A DNA stretch of 64,000 nucleotides. Source: Enterobacteriaceae bacterium (GTDB lineage Bacteria; Pseudomonadota; Gammaproteobacteria; Enterobacterales; Enterobacteriaceae). The DNA lies in assembly GCA_902363335.1 (NCBI GenBank), contig CABIZV010000002.1:558001-622000 (forward strand), read 5' to 3'. Shown piece by piece: positions 44,230-51,985 of the stretch. A program made the position numbers and the translations under genes. The notes below the pieces were generated by a model. It saw only the letters and a list, made by a program, of their open reading frames with translations. It ran no database searches and had not been told where the DNA came from. Each line of letters begins with the position of its first letter. Position 1 is the stretch's first letter.

Positions 44230-45083
44230 GCACCATTCTGAAATGGGCGGGTAATAAAACCGCCGTCATGCCTGAGCTGATGAAGCACCTGCCTGCCGGT
44301 TCTCGACTGGTTGAACCGTTCGCGGGTTCGTGTGCTGTGATGATGGCGACAGACTATCCTCATTATCTTGTCGCGGACATTAACCCTGACCTGATTAATC
44401 TCTATCGCCAGATTAAATTGAACAGTGAGCGGTTTATTGCTTACGCGCAGGGATTCTTTGAGGGTGCGAAGGGCGAAACTGCTTATTACAACACCCGGCA
44501 GGATTTTAACCATTCATCGAATGTATGCGATTTCTGGAAAGCTATATTTTTCCTTTATCTTAATCGCCACTGCTATCGTGGATTATGTCGCTACAACCTG
44601 AGCGGACATTTCAATGTCCCTTACGGAAACTATAAAAAACCCTATTTCCCCGAGAAGGAAATTCGTGCATTTGCCGAAAAGGCCCAACGTGCCACGTTCA
44701 TCTGCTCCAGCTATGACGAAACGCTGGCAATGTTGCAGGCGGGTGATGTGGTTTACTGCGATCCGCCTTATGACGGTACTTTTGCGGCATACCACACGGC
44801 AGGATTTACTGAGGATGATCAGTATCATCTGGCGTCTATTCTTGAGCGTCGTTCATCAGAAGGTCATCCGGTTATTACTTCCAATAGTGATACCTCCCTG
44901 ATCCGTTCCATTTATCACAACTTCACCCGCCACTGCATCACCACAAAGCGAAGCATGGGTGTTGAGGCCGGAGACAGTAAGTCTGCAGCGGAAATTATCG
45001 CTGTTTCTAAACAACGCTTTTGGGTTGGATTCGATCCGGCGAGAGGTCCTGATTGTTCTGCAGTGCATGAGGTGCACGCGTGA
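44226..45083 (+). CDS. dam: phage DNA adenine methyltransferase (Dam)
   Basis: A 285-residue Dam-type enzyme. The cofactor motif is LVEPFAGSCAVMMAT (about residues 30-44), then VADINPDLINLY, and the catalytic DPPY in VVYCDPPYDGTF near residue 180. It methylates adenine, probably in GATC, protecting phage DNA or modulating gpA activity. The start at 44226 follows GGAGGAG and overlaps the previous stop (ATGA). The end overlaps the gpA start. Confidence 0.9.
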   Translation: MSTILKWAGNKTAVMPELMKHLPAGSRLVEPFAGSCAVMMATDYPHYLVADINPDLINLYRQIKLNSERFIAYAQGFFEGAKGETAYYNTRQDFNHSSNVCDFWKAIFFLYLNRHCYRGLCRYNLSGHFNVPYGNYKKPYFPEKEIRAFAEKAQRATFICSSYDETLAMLQAGDVVYCDPPYDGTFAAYHTAGFTEDDQYHLASILERRSSEGHPVITSNSDTSLIRSIYHNFTRHCITTKRSMGVEAGDSKSAAEIIAVSKQRFWVGFDPARGPDCSAVHEVHA

Positions 45084-47467
45084 GCCATCACGATGTTAAA
45101 AACTGCGGCGGCGCATCTGATGCCGCCGCTGCTTTTGCCTGGAATGCCCCGAAAAAAGCCATCAATCCATATCACGACCCGGCAGAACTTGCGCCGGGTT
45201 CCGCGCTTTCAAACCTGATCACTCTCTACGCCGCGGATAATGAGCAGGAAAAGCTGCGCCGCGAGGCATTGAGTGATCAGGTATGGGAACGCTATTTCTT
45301 TAATGAGTCCCGTGATCCTGTCCAGCGAGAAATGGAGCAGGATAACCTCATTAGCCGCGCCAAAATGGCGCGGGAACAACAGCGAGCAAATCCCGACCTA
45401 GTGATTATCGCTGATGTAAGCGCTGAGCCATCCCACATCAGAAAACCGCTGCTGGAACGGATTAAATACTTTCATGACCTGGGCAGGGCAAAGGCGTATT
45501 CCGGTTATTTGCGCGAAACTATCAGGCCATGCCTTGAGCGCCTGGCGCGTGTGCGTGACAGCCAGGTGTCTGCTTCCTTCCGTTTTATGGCAAGCCATGA
45601 CGGGCTGGAAGGCTTGCTGGTTTTGCCTGAAATGAATCAGGACCAGGTAAAACGTCTATCAACGCTGGTTGCGGCGCACATGAGCATTTGCCTGGATGCG
45701 GCCTGCGGTGATCTGTTCGTCACGGATGACGTAAAGCCAGAAGAAATCCGCCAGTCATGGGAGAGGGTAGCGGCAGAGGCCATGCGTCTTGATGTTGTCC
45801 CGCCAGCCTTTGAACAGCTCCGCCGCAAAAGACGCCGCCGTAAGCCCGTGCCCTATGACCTCATTCCGGGATCGCTCGCACGGATGCTGTGCGCAGACTG
45901 GTGGTATCGCAAGTTATGGCGGATGCGTTGCGAGTGGCGCGAGGAGCAGCTGCGCGCCGTCTGCCTGGTCAACAAGAAAGCATCCCCGTATGTCAGCTAT
46001 GAAGCTGTGATCCATAAGCGCGAACAGCGCCGCAAGTCGCTGGAGTTTTTCCAGTCGCATGAACTGGTGAATGCCGACGGCGACACGCTGGACATGGAAG
46101 ACGTGGTGAACGCCAGCAACAGCAATCCGGCGCACCGTCGCAACGAGATGATGGCCTGTGTTAAAGGGCTGGAGCTTATCGCGGAAATGCGCAGTGATTG
46201 CGCCGTGTTCTATACCATCACCTGCCCGTCACGCTTTCACGCGACCCTCAACAACGGCAGGCCAAATCCAAAGTGGACCAGCGAAACGGTCCGGCAGAGC
46301 AGTGACTATCTGGTTGAAACGTTCGCCGCATTCCGCAAGGCCATGCACAAGGCCGCGCTGCGGTGGTATGGCGTCCGCGTTGCAGAGCCGCACCACGACG
46401 GCACCGTGCACTGGCATCTGCTGTGCTTCATGCGCAAAAAAGAGCGTCGGACCATCACTGCGCTGCTGCGTAAATTTGCCATCCGGGAAGACCGCGAGGA
46501 GTTGGGGAACAATACGGGGCCGCGTTTCAAGTCTGAGCTGATTAACCCACGCAAAGGCACGCCGACAAGCTACATCGCAAAATACATCAGTAAGAACATC
46601 GACGGGCGCGGGCTGGCTAAAGAAGTCAGCAAGGAAACGGGCAGATCACTGCGCAACAGCGCGGAGCACGTCACCGCCTGGGCGTCACTTCATCGCGTCC
46701 AGCAGTTCCGTTTCTTTGGCATTCCTGGCCGCCAGGCATACCGCGAGCTGCGTTTGCTGGCGGGCCAGGCTGGCAGAGTGCAGGGTGATAAAAAAGCAGG
46801 TGCGCCGGTTCTGGAAAATCCACGGCTGGACGCAGTGCTGGCTGCTGCAGATGCCGGGTGTTTTGCCACCTACATCATGAAGCAAGGCGGTGTACTGGTT
46901 CCCCGCAAACATCATTTGGTCAGAACGGCATACGAGCTTAACGATGAGCCGAGCGCCTACGGCGACCACGGTATTCGTATCTATGGCATCTGGTCCCCGA
47001 TCATTGAGGGCCGGATCTGCACGCACGCAATCAAGTGGAAGATGGTTCGTAAGGCCGTTGACATTCAGGAGGCGGCAGCCGACCAGGGCGCTTGCGCTCC
47101 TTGGACTCGTGGCAATAACTGTCCCCCTGTTGAAATTTTGAACCAACCAGGGGGTGATTTACCTGAAACCAGTGAGCCGGAGGCGCTGCCGGATCTCCAT
47201 AATCTGAGCGCTAAGGAACGCCGGGAGCTGACCGCCCGGCTGAGGCTGGTAAAACCGAAGCGTCGGAAAGGGTACATACAGGATATTACCGATCACCAGC
47301 GTCTGCAGCTCGACGCTGAGCTGAGGTCCAGAGGCTTTGATGCGAGTGAAACGGAGGTCGATCTGCTTCTGCGTGGCGGCAGCATTCCATCTGGGGCCGG
47401 ACTGCGTCTTTTCTACCGTAATCAGCGTCTGCAGGAAGATGACAAGTGGCGGCAATGGTATTCATGA
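45080..47467 (+). CDS. A: P2-family replication endonuclease A
   Basis: A 795-residue rolling-circle initiator. The HUH metal site is visible in HHDGTVHWHLLCF, and the two catalytic tyrosines are Tyr498 and Tyr502 in SYIAKYISKNIDG, as in P2 gpA. It nicks the origin, which lies within the A gene in P2, and starts replication. The start is GTG at 45080, overlapping the dam stop. C-terminal extension beyond about residue 650 is variable in the family. Confidence 0.9.
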   Translation: MSHHDVKNCGGASDAAAAFAWNAPKKAINPYHDPAELAPGSALSNLITLYAADNEQEKLRREALSDQVWERYFFNESRDPVQREMEQDNLISRAKMAREQQRANPDLVIIADVSAEPSHIRKPLLERIKYFHDLGRAKAYSGYLRETIRPCLERLARVRDSQVSASFRFMASHDGLEGLLVLPEMNQDQVKRLSTLVAAHMSICLDAACGDLFVTDDVKPEEIRQSWERVAAEAMRLDVVPPAFEQLRRKRRRRKPVPYDLIPGSLARMLCADWWYRKLWRMRCEWREEQLRAVCLVNKKASPYVSYEAVIHKREQRRKSLEFFQSHELVNADGDTLDMEDVVNASNSNPAHRRNEMMACVKGLELIAEMRSDCAVFYTITCPSRFHATLNNGRPNPKWTSETVRQSSDYLVETFAAFRKAMHKAALRWYGVRVAEPHHDGTVHWHLLCFMRKKERRTITALLRKFAIREDREELGNNTGPRFKSELINPRKGTPTSYIAKYISKNIDGRGLAKEVSKETGRSLRNSAEHVTAWASLHRVQQFRFFGIPGRQAYRELRLLAGQAGRVQGDKKAGAPVLENPRLDAVLAAADAGCFATYIMKQGGVLVPRKHHLVRTAYELNDEPSAYGDHGIRIYGIWSPIIEGRICTHAIKWKMVRKAVDIQEAAADQGACAPWTRGNNCPPVEILNQPGGDLPETSEPEALPDLHNLSAKERRELTARLRLVKPKRRKGYIQDITDHQRLQLDAELRSRGFDASETEVDLLLRGGSIPSGAGLRLFYRNQRLQEDDKWRQWYS

Positions 47468-47620
47468 GCATTGGCTTATCAGCATGGTTGGTGATTCCTC
47501 TCAGAAGTATCTCATTGAAAGACAAAAAGCATTTTACATCCGGAAACTTCTTCTATACTGTATATATAAACAGTGGATATATATACAGTTATTTATTCAG
47601 TAGTACCGATAGGAGGGAAG

Positions 47621-47809
47621 ATGCAGGACTATTTCTTGGAGTCGTTGAAGCTCCAGCGCATTGATTTTTTTATCAAGCTTGTAGCGGCGAGTGAGTGTGA
47701 CGACGAAGAAAAGCGGCTGGCTATCCAGTGGGTTTCTGAGTTAACGGATGAGCTGATGGCGAAGATTCGTGCTCATGAATACAACCGCTCAATGGATCTT
47801 CCCGGTTAG
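47621..47809 (+). CDS. small conserved P2-like early protein
   Basis: A 62-residue acidic, helical protein starting MQDYFLESLKLQRIDFFIKL, with a perfect AGGAGG seven bases before ATG. It lies 153 bases after A, where P2-like phages usually have a short gene of unknown function. No motif recognised. A strong hairpin follows 11 bases after its stop. Confidence 0.65.
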   Translation: MQDYFLESLKLQRIDFFIKLVAASECDDEEKRLAIQWVSELTDELMAKIRAHEYNRSMDLPG

Positions 47810-48100
47810 CAGCAGGAACGTTGCTGGCGTAAGAACTGGTTTCTTACGTCAGCAAGGTTGAACAACGAGCAGAGTGAGGCGTTAGATAGTATGTCAGTTA
47901 GTGTCTACTATCCGTAACAGACACTATATATGCTAAATGCGACTCGCAAGACTAGAAACATCTTGCGTGATTAGGGTCAATGAACTTAAGTTAAGTAACG
48001 CAACCAACGGTTTAAACGGTTGTCTTACTTATAAGGAATTTGCTGTTGTGGTTGCTGGTGTCGAAGTGTAGACTTTCGCGCCATATAAAAAGGAGGAGTT
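47810..48100. other. structured gap before the two-gene cassette
   Basis: No gene seen. It contains a 15-bp stem with one mismatch (47821-47835 with 47841-47855, loop CTGGT), then an inverted repeat CGCAAGA...TCTTGCG near 47946-47968, and ACGGTT repeated around a GTTTAAAC palindrome near 48007-48021. It ends with AAGGAGGAG before the next gene. It probably ends the replication operon and starts the cassette's own transcript; a small RNA is possible. Confidence 0.45.
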
Positions 48101-48316
48101 ATGTCAAGTATCGCCGCATTGAGGCTGGGTAATCCAGTTGAACGTTTGGCAAGGGTTCTCAAAGAGAATCAGGACAAGCTCAATCTTAGTAAAGATGGTT
48201 TCGTGTCCGTTGACTTGTCAAACGCAGAAGCTATAAAGGCCATCAGAGAGCAGATGGACAAGCTTGAAGGCATCAAAACGAGCACTGTTAAAGACAAATA
48301 TTATAGAACTCGATAA
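48101..48316 (+). CDS. uncharacterised 71-residue protein, first gene of a cassette
   Basis: A soluble, helical, charged protein that I do not recognise: MSSIAALRLGNPVERLARVL then KENQDKLNLSKDGFVSVDLS. A strong AGGAGGAG is only two bases from the ATG. Its stop shares a base with the next gene's ATG (TAATG), so both are made together. It lies in the A-to-cos region, where P2 carries tin and old, so an anti-phage role is a reasonable hypothesis. Confidence 0.65.
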   Translation: MSSIAALRLGNPVERLARVLKENQDKLNLSKDGFVSVDLSNAEAIKAIREQMDKLEGIKTSTVKDKYYRTR

Positions 48317-49158
48317 TGGCAACATTACTTTTAGCAGTGATTTTGGTTAGTGGTTTTATATATGTAAACCTATCACTTTCAACACGTTACAGATATAAGC
48401 GTTCCAATGGCTGGGACGCTTATTTTTTTGTTGCCGCCTGGGGTATAGTGTTCTTTCTGCTCGGTGGCTTTTTAACCTTCATCCTGAATATTACAGGCGG
48501 GTTCCGCTGGCTATCCAATGAGCTTAACCTTACGCCGGATAGCTTCAACGGCATGCTGTCTACCTCATCCGATAAAGCCCAGCGTATCAATGAAATCAAA
48601 CAGATCGCATGGGTTGTTATTTCAATTGTGCTTTCTGCAATTTCTGGACTGGGCAACAAACTGCGTACAAAGAGCGGTGATCGCCGCTGGGATGCACTGG
48701 CTAAGGCTGTGGGGAATAACTCTTTTGAGTCCTTGTTGATGGAAGCATCAGCACGCCAGTTTCCGATCATCGCGACACTTTCATCGCGCAAAATCTATGT
48801 TGGTCTGGTTACCTGTCCGGCGCTGGAAAACGGGCTGTCAGAACATCTGGAAATCCTCCCTATGCTGAGTGGCTATCGTGATAAAGATGATCTCACGATA
48901 AGCATCACGACGAACTACCATCTGCATTATCTTGAAAGTGGTGTCATCGGTGGGATGTCGCGCCTGAATATCCAAGATTTTCGTGTGCTGATCCCTAAAG
49001 ATGAAGTCGAAACCATCTCGTTTTTTGATACTGAAACGTATAACAAATTTAAAGAAAACGAGGCGCGGGACAGAAAAGACTGCCGCAAATTGGGTGGTAA
49101 AAAGCCATCAACTCGCAGGAGTAGGACTGCTAGCGACCTGGAGCAGGGTAGTGCATGA
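48316..49158 (+). CDS. uncharacterised 280-residue membrane protein, second gene of a cassette
   Basis: I do not recognise this protein. Hydrophobic segments lie at about residues 1-19, 34-58 and 97-113, followed by a cytoplasmic-looking domain of about 160 residues with SFESLLMEASARQFPIIATLSSRKIYVGLV and YRDKDDLTISITTNYHLHYLE. The C terminus is very basic (KKPSTRRSRTASD). It is translationally coupled to the 71-residue gene. A sensor or membrane-disrupting partner of a two-gene defence or exclusion system would fit, but nothing in the sequence proves it. Confidence 0.65.
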   Translation: MATLLLAVILVSGFIYVNLSLSTRYRYKRSNGWDAYFFVAAWGIVFFLLGGFLTFILNITGGFRWLSNELNLTPDSFNGMLSTSSDKAQRINEIKQIAWVVISIVLSAISGLGNKLRTKSGDRRWDALAKAVGNNSFESLLMEASARQFPIIATLSSRKIYVGLVTCPALENGLSEHLEILPMLSGYRDKDDLTISITTNYHLHYLESGVIGGMSRLNIQDFRVLIPKDEVETISFFDTETYNKFKENEARDRKDCRKLGGKKPSTRRSRTASDLEQGSA

Positions 49159-49206
49159 CTATGCTGCATGAATCCGCATGATCGTTTGAGGATCGTTTTA
49201 GTTAAG

Positions 49207-49231
49207 GCCCGCCAGGAATGGCGGGCTTTTT
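49207..49231 (+). terminator. terminator at the right end of the early/cassette region
   Basis: Arms GCCCGCCA (49207-49214) and TGGCGGGC (49219-49226) with loop GGAA, followed by TTTTT. A strong rho-independent terminator 48 bases after the 280-residue gene and just before the cos site. Confidence 0.85.
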
Positions 49232-49275
49232 CATATGTCATGCAGGTGCATGAAAACCACTACATAAAGCGGGCA

Positions 49276-49294
49276 GGCGTGGCGGGGATACGAG
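49276..49294. other. cos: cos site of the P2-like prophage
   Basis: GGCGTGGCGGGGATACGAG resembles the 19-base cohesive ends of P2 (GGCGAGGCGGGGAAAGCAC, from memory) and of 186 even more in its first 13 bases. The flanks AAAGCGGGCA before and GCGCGCTGA after are also P2-like. It lies between the early arm and Q, as expected, and marks the ends of the packaged genome. Confidence 0.75.
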
Positions 49295-49467
49295 CGCGCG
49301 CTGATAGGTTTGAGGGTTATACAGAACCCGTGATCGAGATTGTAGATCTAATGAAATGTTCGAGGTATAAAATGGCTGTGACTGGTTGTCATGCGTTTGA
49401 ATTGAAGTTGTCGTTTCAGCGGCGCTGAAGCTCTGCAATCATTATAAAAAATCTATTTGGAGTGAAT

Positions 49468-50904
49468 ATGGAATCTGAACATCCAAAAGTATTCGTATCA
49501 TATAGTTGGACAACTCCTGAGCATGAAGAGTTTGTTATTAACTTAGCTGAGGATTTAGTAAGTTCAGGTGTCGATGTAATAATAGATAAATGGTGTCTTC
49601 GTGATGGCCAAGATTCTTATTCTTTCATGGAAAGTATGGTTAATGACAAAACCATAAGCAAAGTGATGATTATAAGTGACAAAGGATATTCAGAAAAAGC
49701 CAACAATAGAAAAGGTGGCGTGGGGACAGAGACGCAGATAATTTCCCCGGAAATTTATTCTTCTGCAGAGCAAACAAAATTTGTCGTTGTCGTTACAGAA
49801 AAGGATGAAAATGGTCATTTTTATGTTCCAACCTTTTATAAAGGACGGTTATTCATAGATATGACCGACTCAAGCGCAATGACTGAGGGAGTAGAGAGAA
49901 TTCTAAGGTGGGTGTTTGATAAACCTGTATTTGTTAAGCCGGAGCTTGGAAAGAAACCCGCATTTCTTGATGAGTCCCCAGAGGTTTCTCTTGGAACGAC
50001 TGCATTTTACAACAGGGCTATGGATGCAATTCGCAATGGTAAGATAACAGCCGCTGGATGTTATGATGAGTACTTGTCTGTTTTGGCAACTAACCTTGAA
50101 CGCATCAGATTTCGTACTGCTGACCATAGTGAACCTGATGAAGCATATCTTAAAAATATAGAGTCTTTTATTCCGGCAAGAAACGAGTTCGTTAATTTAG
50201 TTTGCTTAGCAGCAAGGTATAATTTGGGTGCAGATTACTTTAAGAGACTGCATAAGTTTTTCGAGGCTGGTATAAAATACTACTATCCACAGGAGAATGT
50301 AGGGACTTATAGTAATCTTGATTTTGATAATTATAAATTTTTGATTCATGAACTTTATTTATACTCTGTTGCTGCATTGCTTAAAAACGAACGTTTTGAA
50401 GAGTGCCTCAACTTGTTCGATGGTTATTATATATCTCGTAAAATCGAAAGGGGCAATGACCCTTTATCTTCGTATATGGATATCAGGCAGTATGTCGAGA
50501 TTATTCAATGGCGGAATGACCATAGAAAATTAAGACGTCTTTCGCTTCATGCAGACCTACTTAAGGAAAGATGTCATTCTGTGCCAATTAGTTTTGATGA
50601 TATAAATCAAGCTGACTTTGTTTGTTATCTTCGCTCAACTATACAAGCTACAGATTACTATTCTATGTGGTGGCCTACGACATTGCTGTATGCCAGAGGG
50701 TTTTTTCCTTTTGAAATTTTTGCTAAATCCAAATCCAAAAACTATTTTTCAAAAATTAAAGGTCTCTTGGCAATAGAAACGGCTGATGAATTTAAGCAGC
50801 ATATACATGAATTGGAAAAAAGCGATAGGTTGCCTAAATGGGAATTTGATAGGATTTCTCCGTTGAGACTTAGCAATGCCGATAGCATAGCTACAACCAT
50901 ATGA
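49468..50904 (+). CDS. TIR/SEFIR-domain protein, probable anti-phage effector
   Basis: A 478-residue protein. The N-terminal domain (about residues 5-150) starts PKVFVSYSWTTPEHEEFVINLAEDL and goes on with VDVIIDKWCLRDGQD and KVMIISDKGYSEKA, a TIR/SEFIR fold. The conserved NNRKGGVGTETQIIS segment holds a glutamate that may be the NAD-cleaving residue. The C-terminal two thirds are helical and unrecognised, and could sense infection. It is AT-rich compared with structural genes and sits between cos and Q, convergent with Q. Proteins of this type act in abortive infection by depleting NAD. GGAG five bases before ATG 49468 fixes the start. Confidence 0.8.
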   Translation: MESEHPKVFVSYSWTTPEHEEFVINLAEDLVSSGVDVIIDKWCLRDGQDSYSFMESMVNDKTISKVMIISDKGYSEKANNRKGGVGTETQIISPEIYSSAEQTKFVVVVTEKDENGHFYVPTFYKGRLFIDMTDSSAMTEGVERILRWVFDKPVFVKPELGKKPAFLDESPEVSLGTTAFYNRAMDAIRNGKITAAGCYDEYLSVLATNLERIRFRTADHSEPDEAYLKNIESFIPARNEFVNLVCLAARYNLGADYFKRLHKFFEAGIKYYYPQENVGTYSNLDFDNYKFLIHELYLYSVAALLKNERFEECLNLFDGYYISRKIERGNDPLSSYMDIRQYVEIIQWRNDHRKLRRLSLHADLLKERCHSVPISFDDINQADFVCYLRSTIQATDYYSMWWPTTLLYARGFFPFEIFAKSKSKNYFSKIKGLLAIETADEFKQHIHELEKSDRLPKWEFDRISPLRLSNADSIATTI

Positions 50905-50944
50905 TGGGGAAAGTCGGGATTGCGATATCCCCATCATCTAAATT

Positions 50945-51985
50945 TTAGTTGTCTAATTTATACGGCTGGAAAGTTATTATCGAATCTTCTAACCAGCCAT
51001 TAACTTCTTCTAATCGTTTTTGTAAAGGTATAAGTTCATTCCTTACAAAGACATTTGCAGCCTTTTCAACATCCCCAAACCCCCCAACATTACTCGGCAT
51101 GATCCCCATCATCTGCGGCGGAACGCGGTGCGCTGCCATCATGTCATCCCGGCTCACGTTCTTGATGTTCAAAAACTCATCCTTTGCCGCCACTTCTGAC
51201 AGCGGAATGATCTGAATGCCGTCCTTTTTGCCGTTAGGCGAGTACATAAACAGGTTGCGGAAGTTGCCCGGCCCTTTGGCGCTTTTCATGGCCTGACGGA
51301 TGTTGTTCACGTCCTCCTGGTTCTGCGCCGCGTCAGTCATGTACATGATGAAACCTGCATGGCTGCCGTTGATGTAATACTTTCGGCGAAACAGCGTGGC
51401 AGACTCGTTCAGCAGGGCGGAAGGGATAGCGGACAGATATTCTGGCAGGCCGTAAATCTCCTGGTTCAGGTCCGGTTCCATCAGGTGGAAGATGCTGTCT
51501 TTAGTGAACTCATACGGCTGCGTTGTCATGCCGTATTGCACAAACCAGTAGGTGTCTAAATCGATCCCGCGACGGGTATATTTCGCCAGCGATGGCTCCA
51601 GCGACAGAATCCCGCCCAGCCGGTTGGTGCGCTTCTCCAGGTAGGCGTTGCCAAACACCAGGTAGTCCTGCACGAAGCGGCTGAATGCCTGCTGGCTCAG
51701 CAGCGGGTGCGGGATAAACGTGCTGGTCAGGATATTGCGCTTAACGGCAATTGGTGAGCTGTGATGCACGGCGGCGCGGTAGGTGCGGGCCAGGCCGTCA
51801 AAGCTGACGGGCGGCTCATACCATCTGTCCATCTGCACGCATTCCACATAGTCCAGCAGTTCGCGGCGGTCCAGTACCGGGATCGGGTCGCCAAAGCTGA
51901 ACGCTTCCGCGCGGGCGCTGTTCTGCATCTGCGCAGCTTCCTGCACTGGTGCGGTACTGGTCAGGACGTCGTGTTCACTCATCAA
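50945..51985 (-). CDS. Q: portal protein Q
   Basis: A 346-residue P2-type portal protein, near the P2 length. Typical segments are YVECVQMDRWYEPPVSFDGLA, then LEPSLAKYTRRGID, and RVPPQMMGIMPSNVGGFGDVEKAA. Twelve copies form the DNA gate at a capsid vertex and bind the terminase. Its start overlaps the P stop by four bases. P and Q share the divergent late promoter with O. Confidence 0.94.
   Translation of the reverse strand: MMSEHDVLTSTAPVQEAAQMQNSARAEAFSFGDPIPVLDRRELLDYVECVQMDRWYEPPVSFDGLARTYRAAVHHSSPIAVKRNILTSTFIPHPLLSQQAFSRFVQDYLVFGNAYLEKRTNRLGGILSLEPSLAKYTRRGIDLDTYWFVQYGMTTQPYEFTKDSIFHLMEPDLNQEIYGLPEYLSAIPSALLNESATLFRRKYYINGSHAGFIMYMTDAAQNQEDVNNIRQAMKSAKGPGNFRNLFMYSPNGKKDGIQIIPLSEVAAKDEFLNIKNVSRDDMMAAHRVPPQMMGIMPSNVGGFGDVEKAANVFVRNELIPLQKRLEEVNGWLEDSIITFQPYKLDN

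Noticed and set aside
47821..48100. Possible retron-like non-coding RNA
   Set aside because: Strong hairpins suggested it, but no reverse transcriptase gene is nearby, so a retron is excluded.
48101..49158. Toxin-antitoxin pair
   Set aside because: The coupled small and large genes look like one, but neither resembles a known toxin or antitoxin family and the larger is a membrane protein of unusual size. I leave it as an unknown cassette.
49168..49428. An 86-codon open frame spanning the cos region
   Set aside because: It runs through a strong terminator and the cos site, has no ribosome site, and its only similarity would come from the conserved cos DNA.
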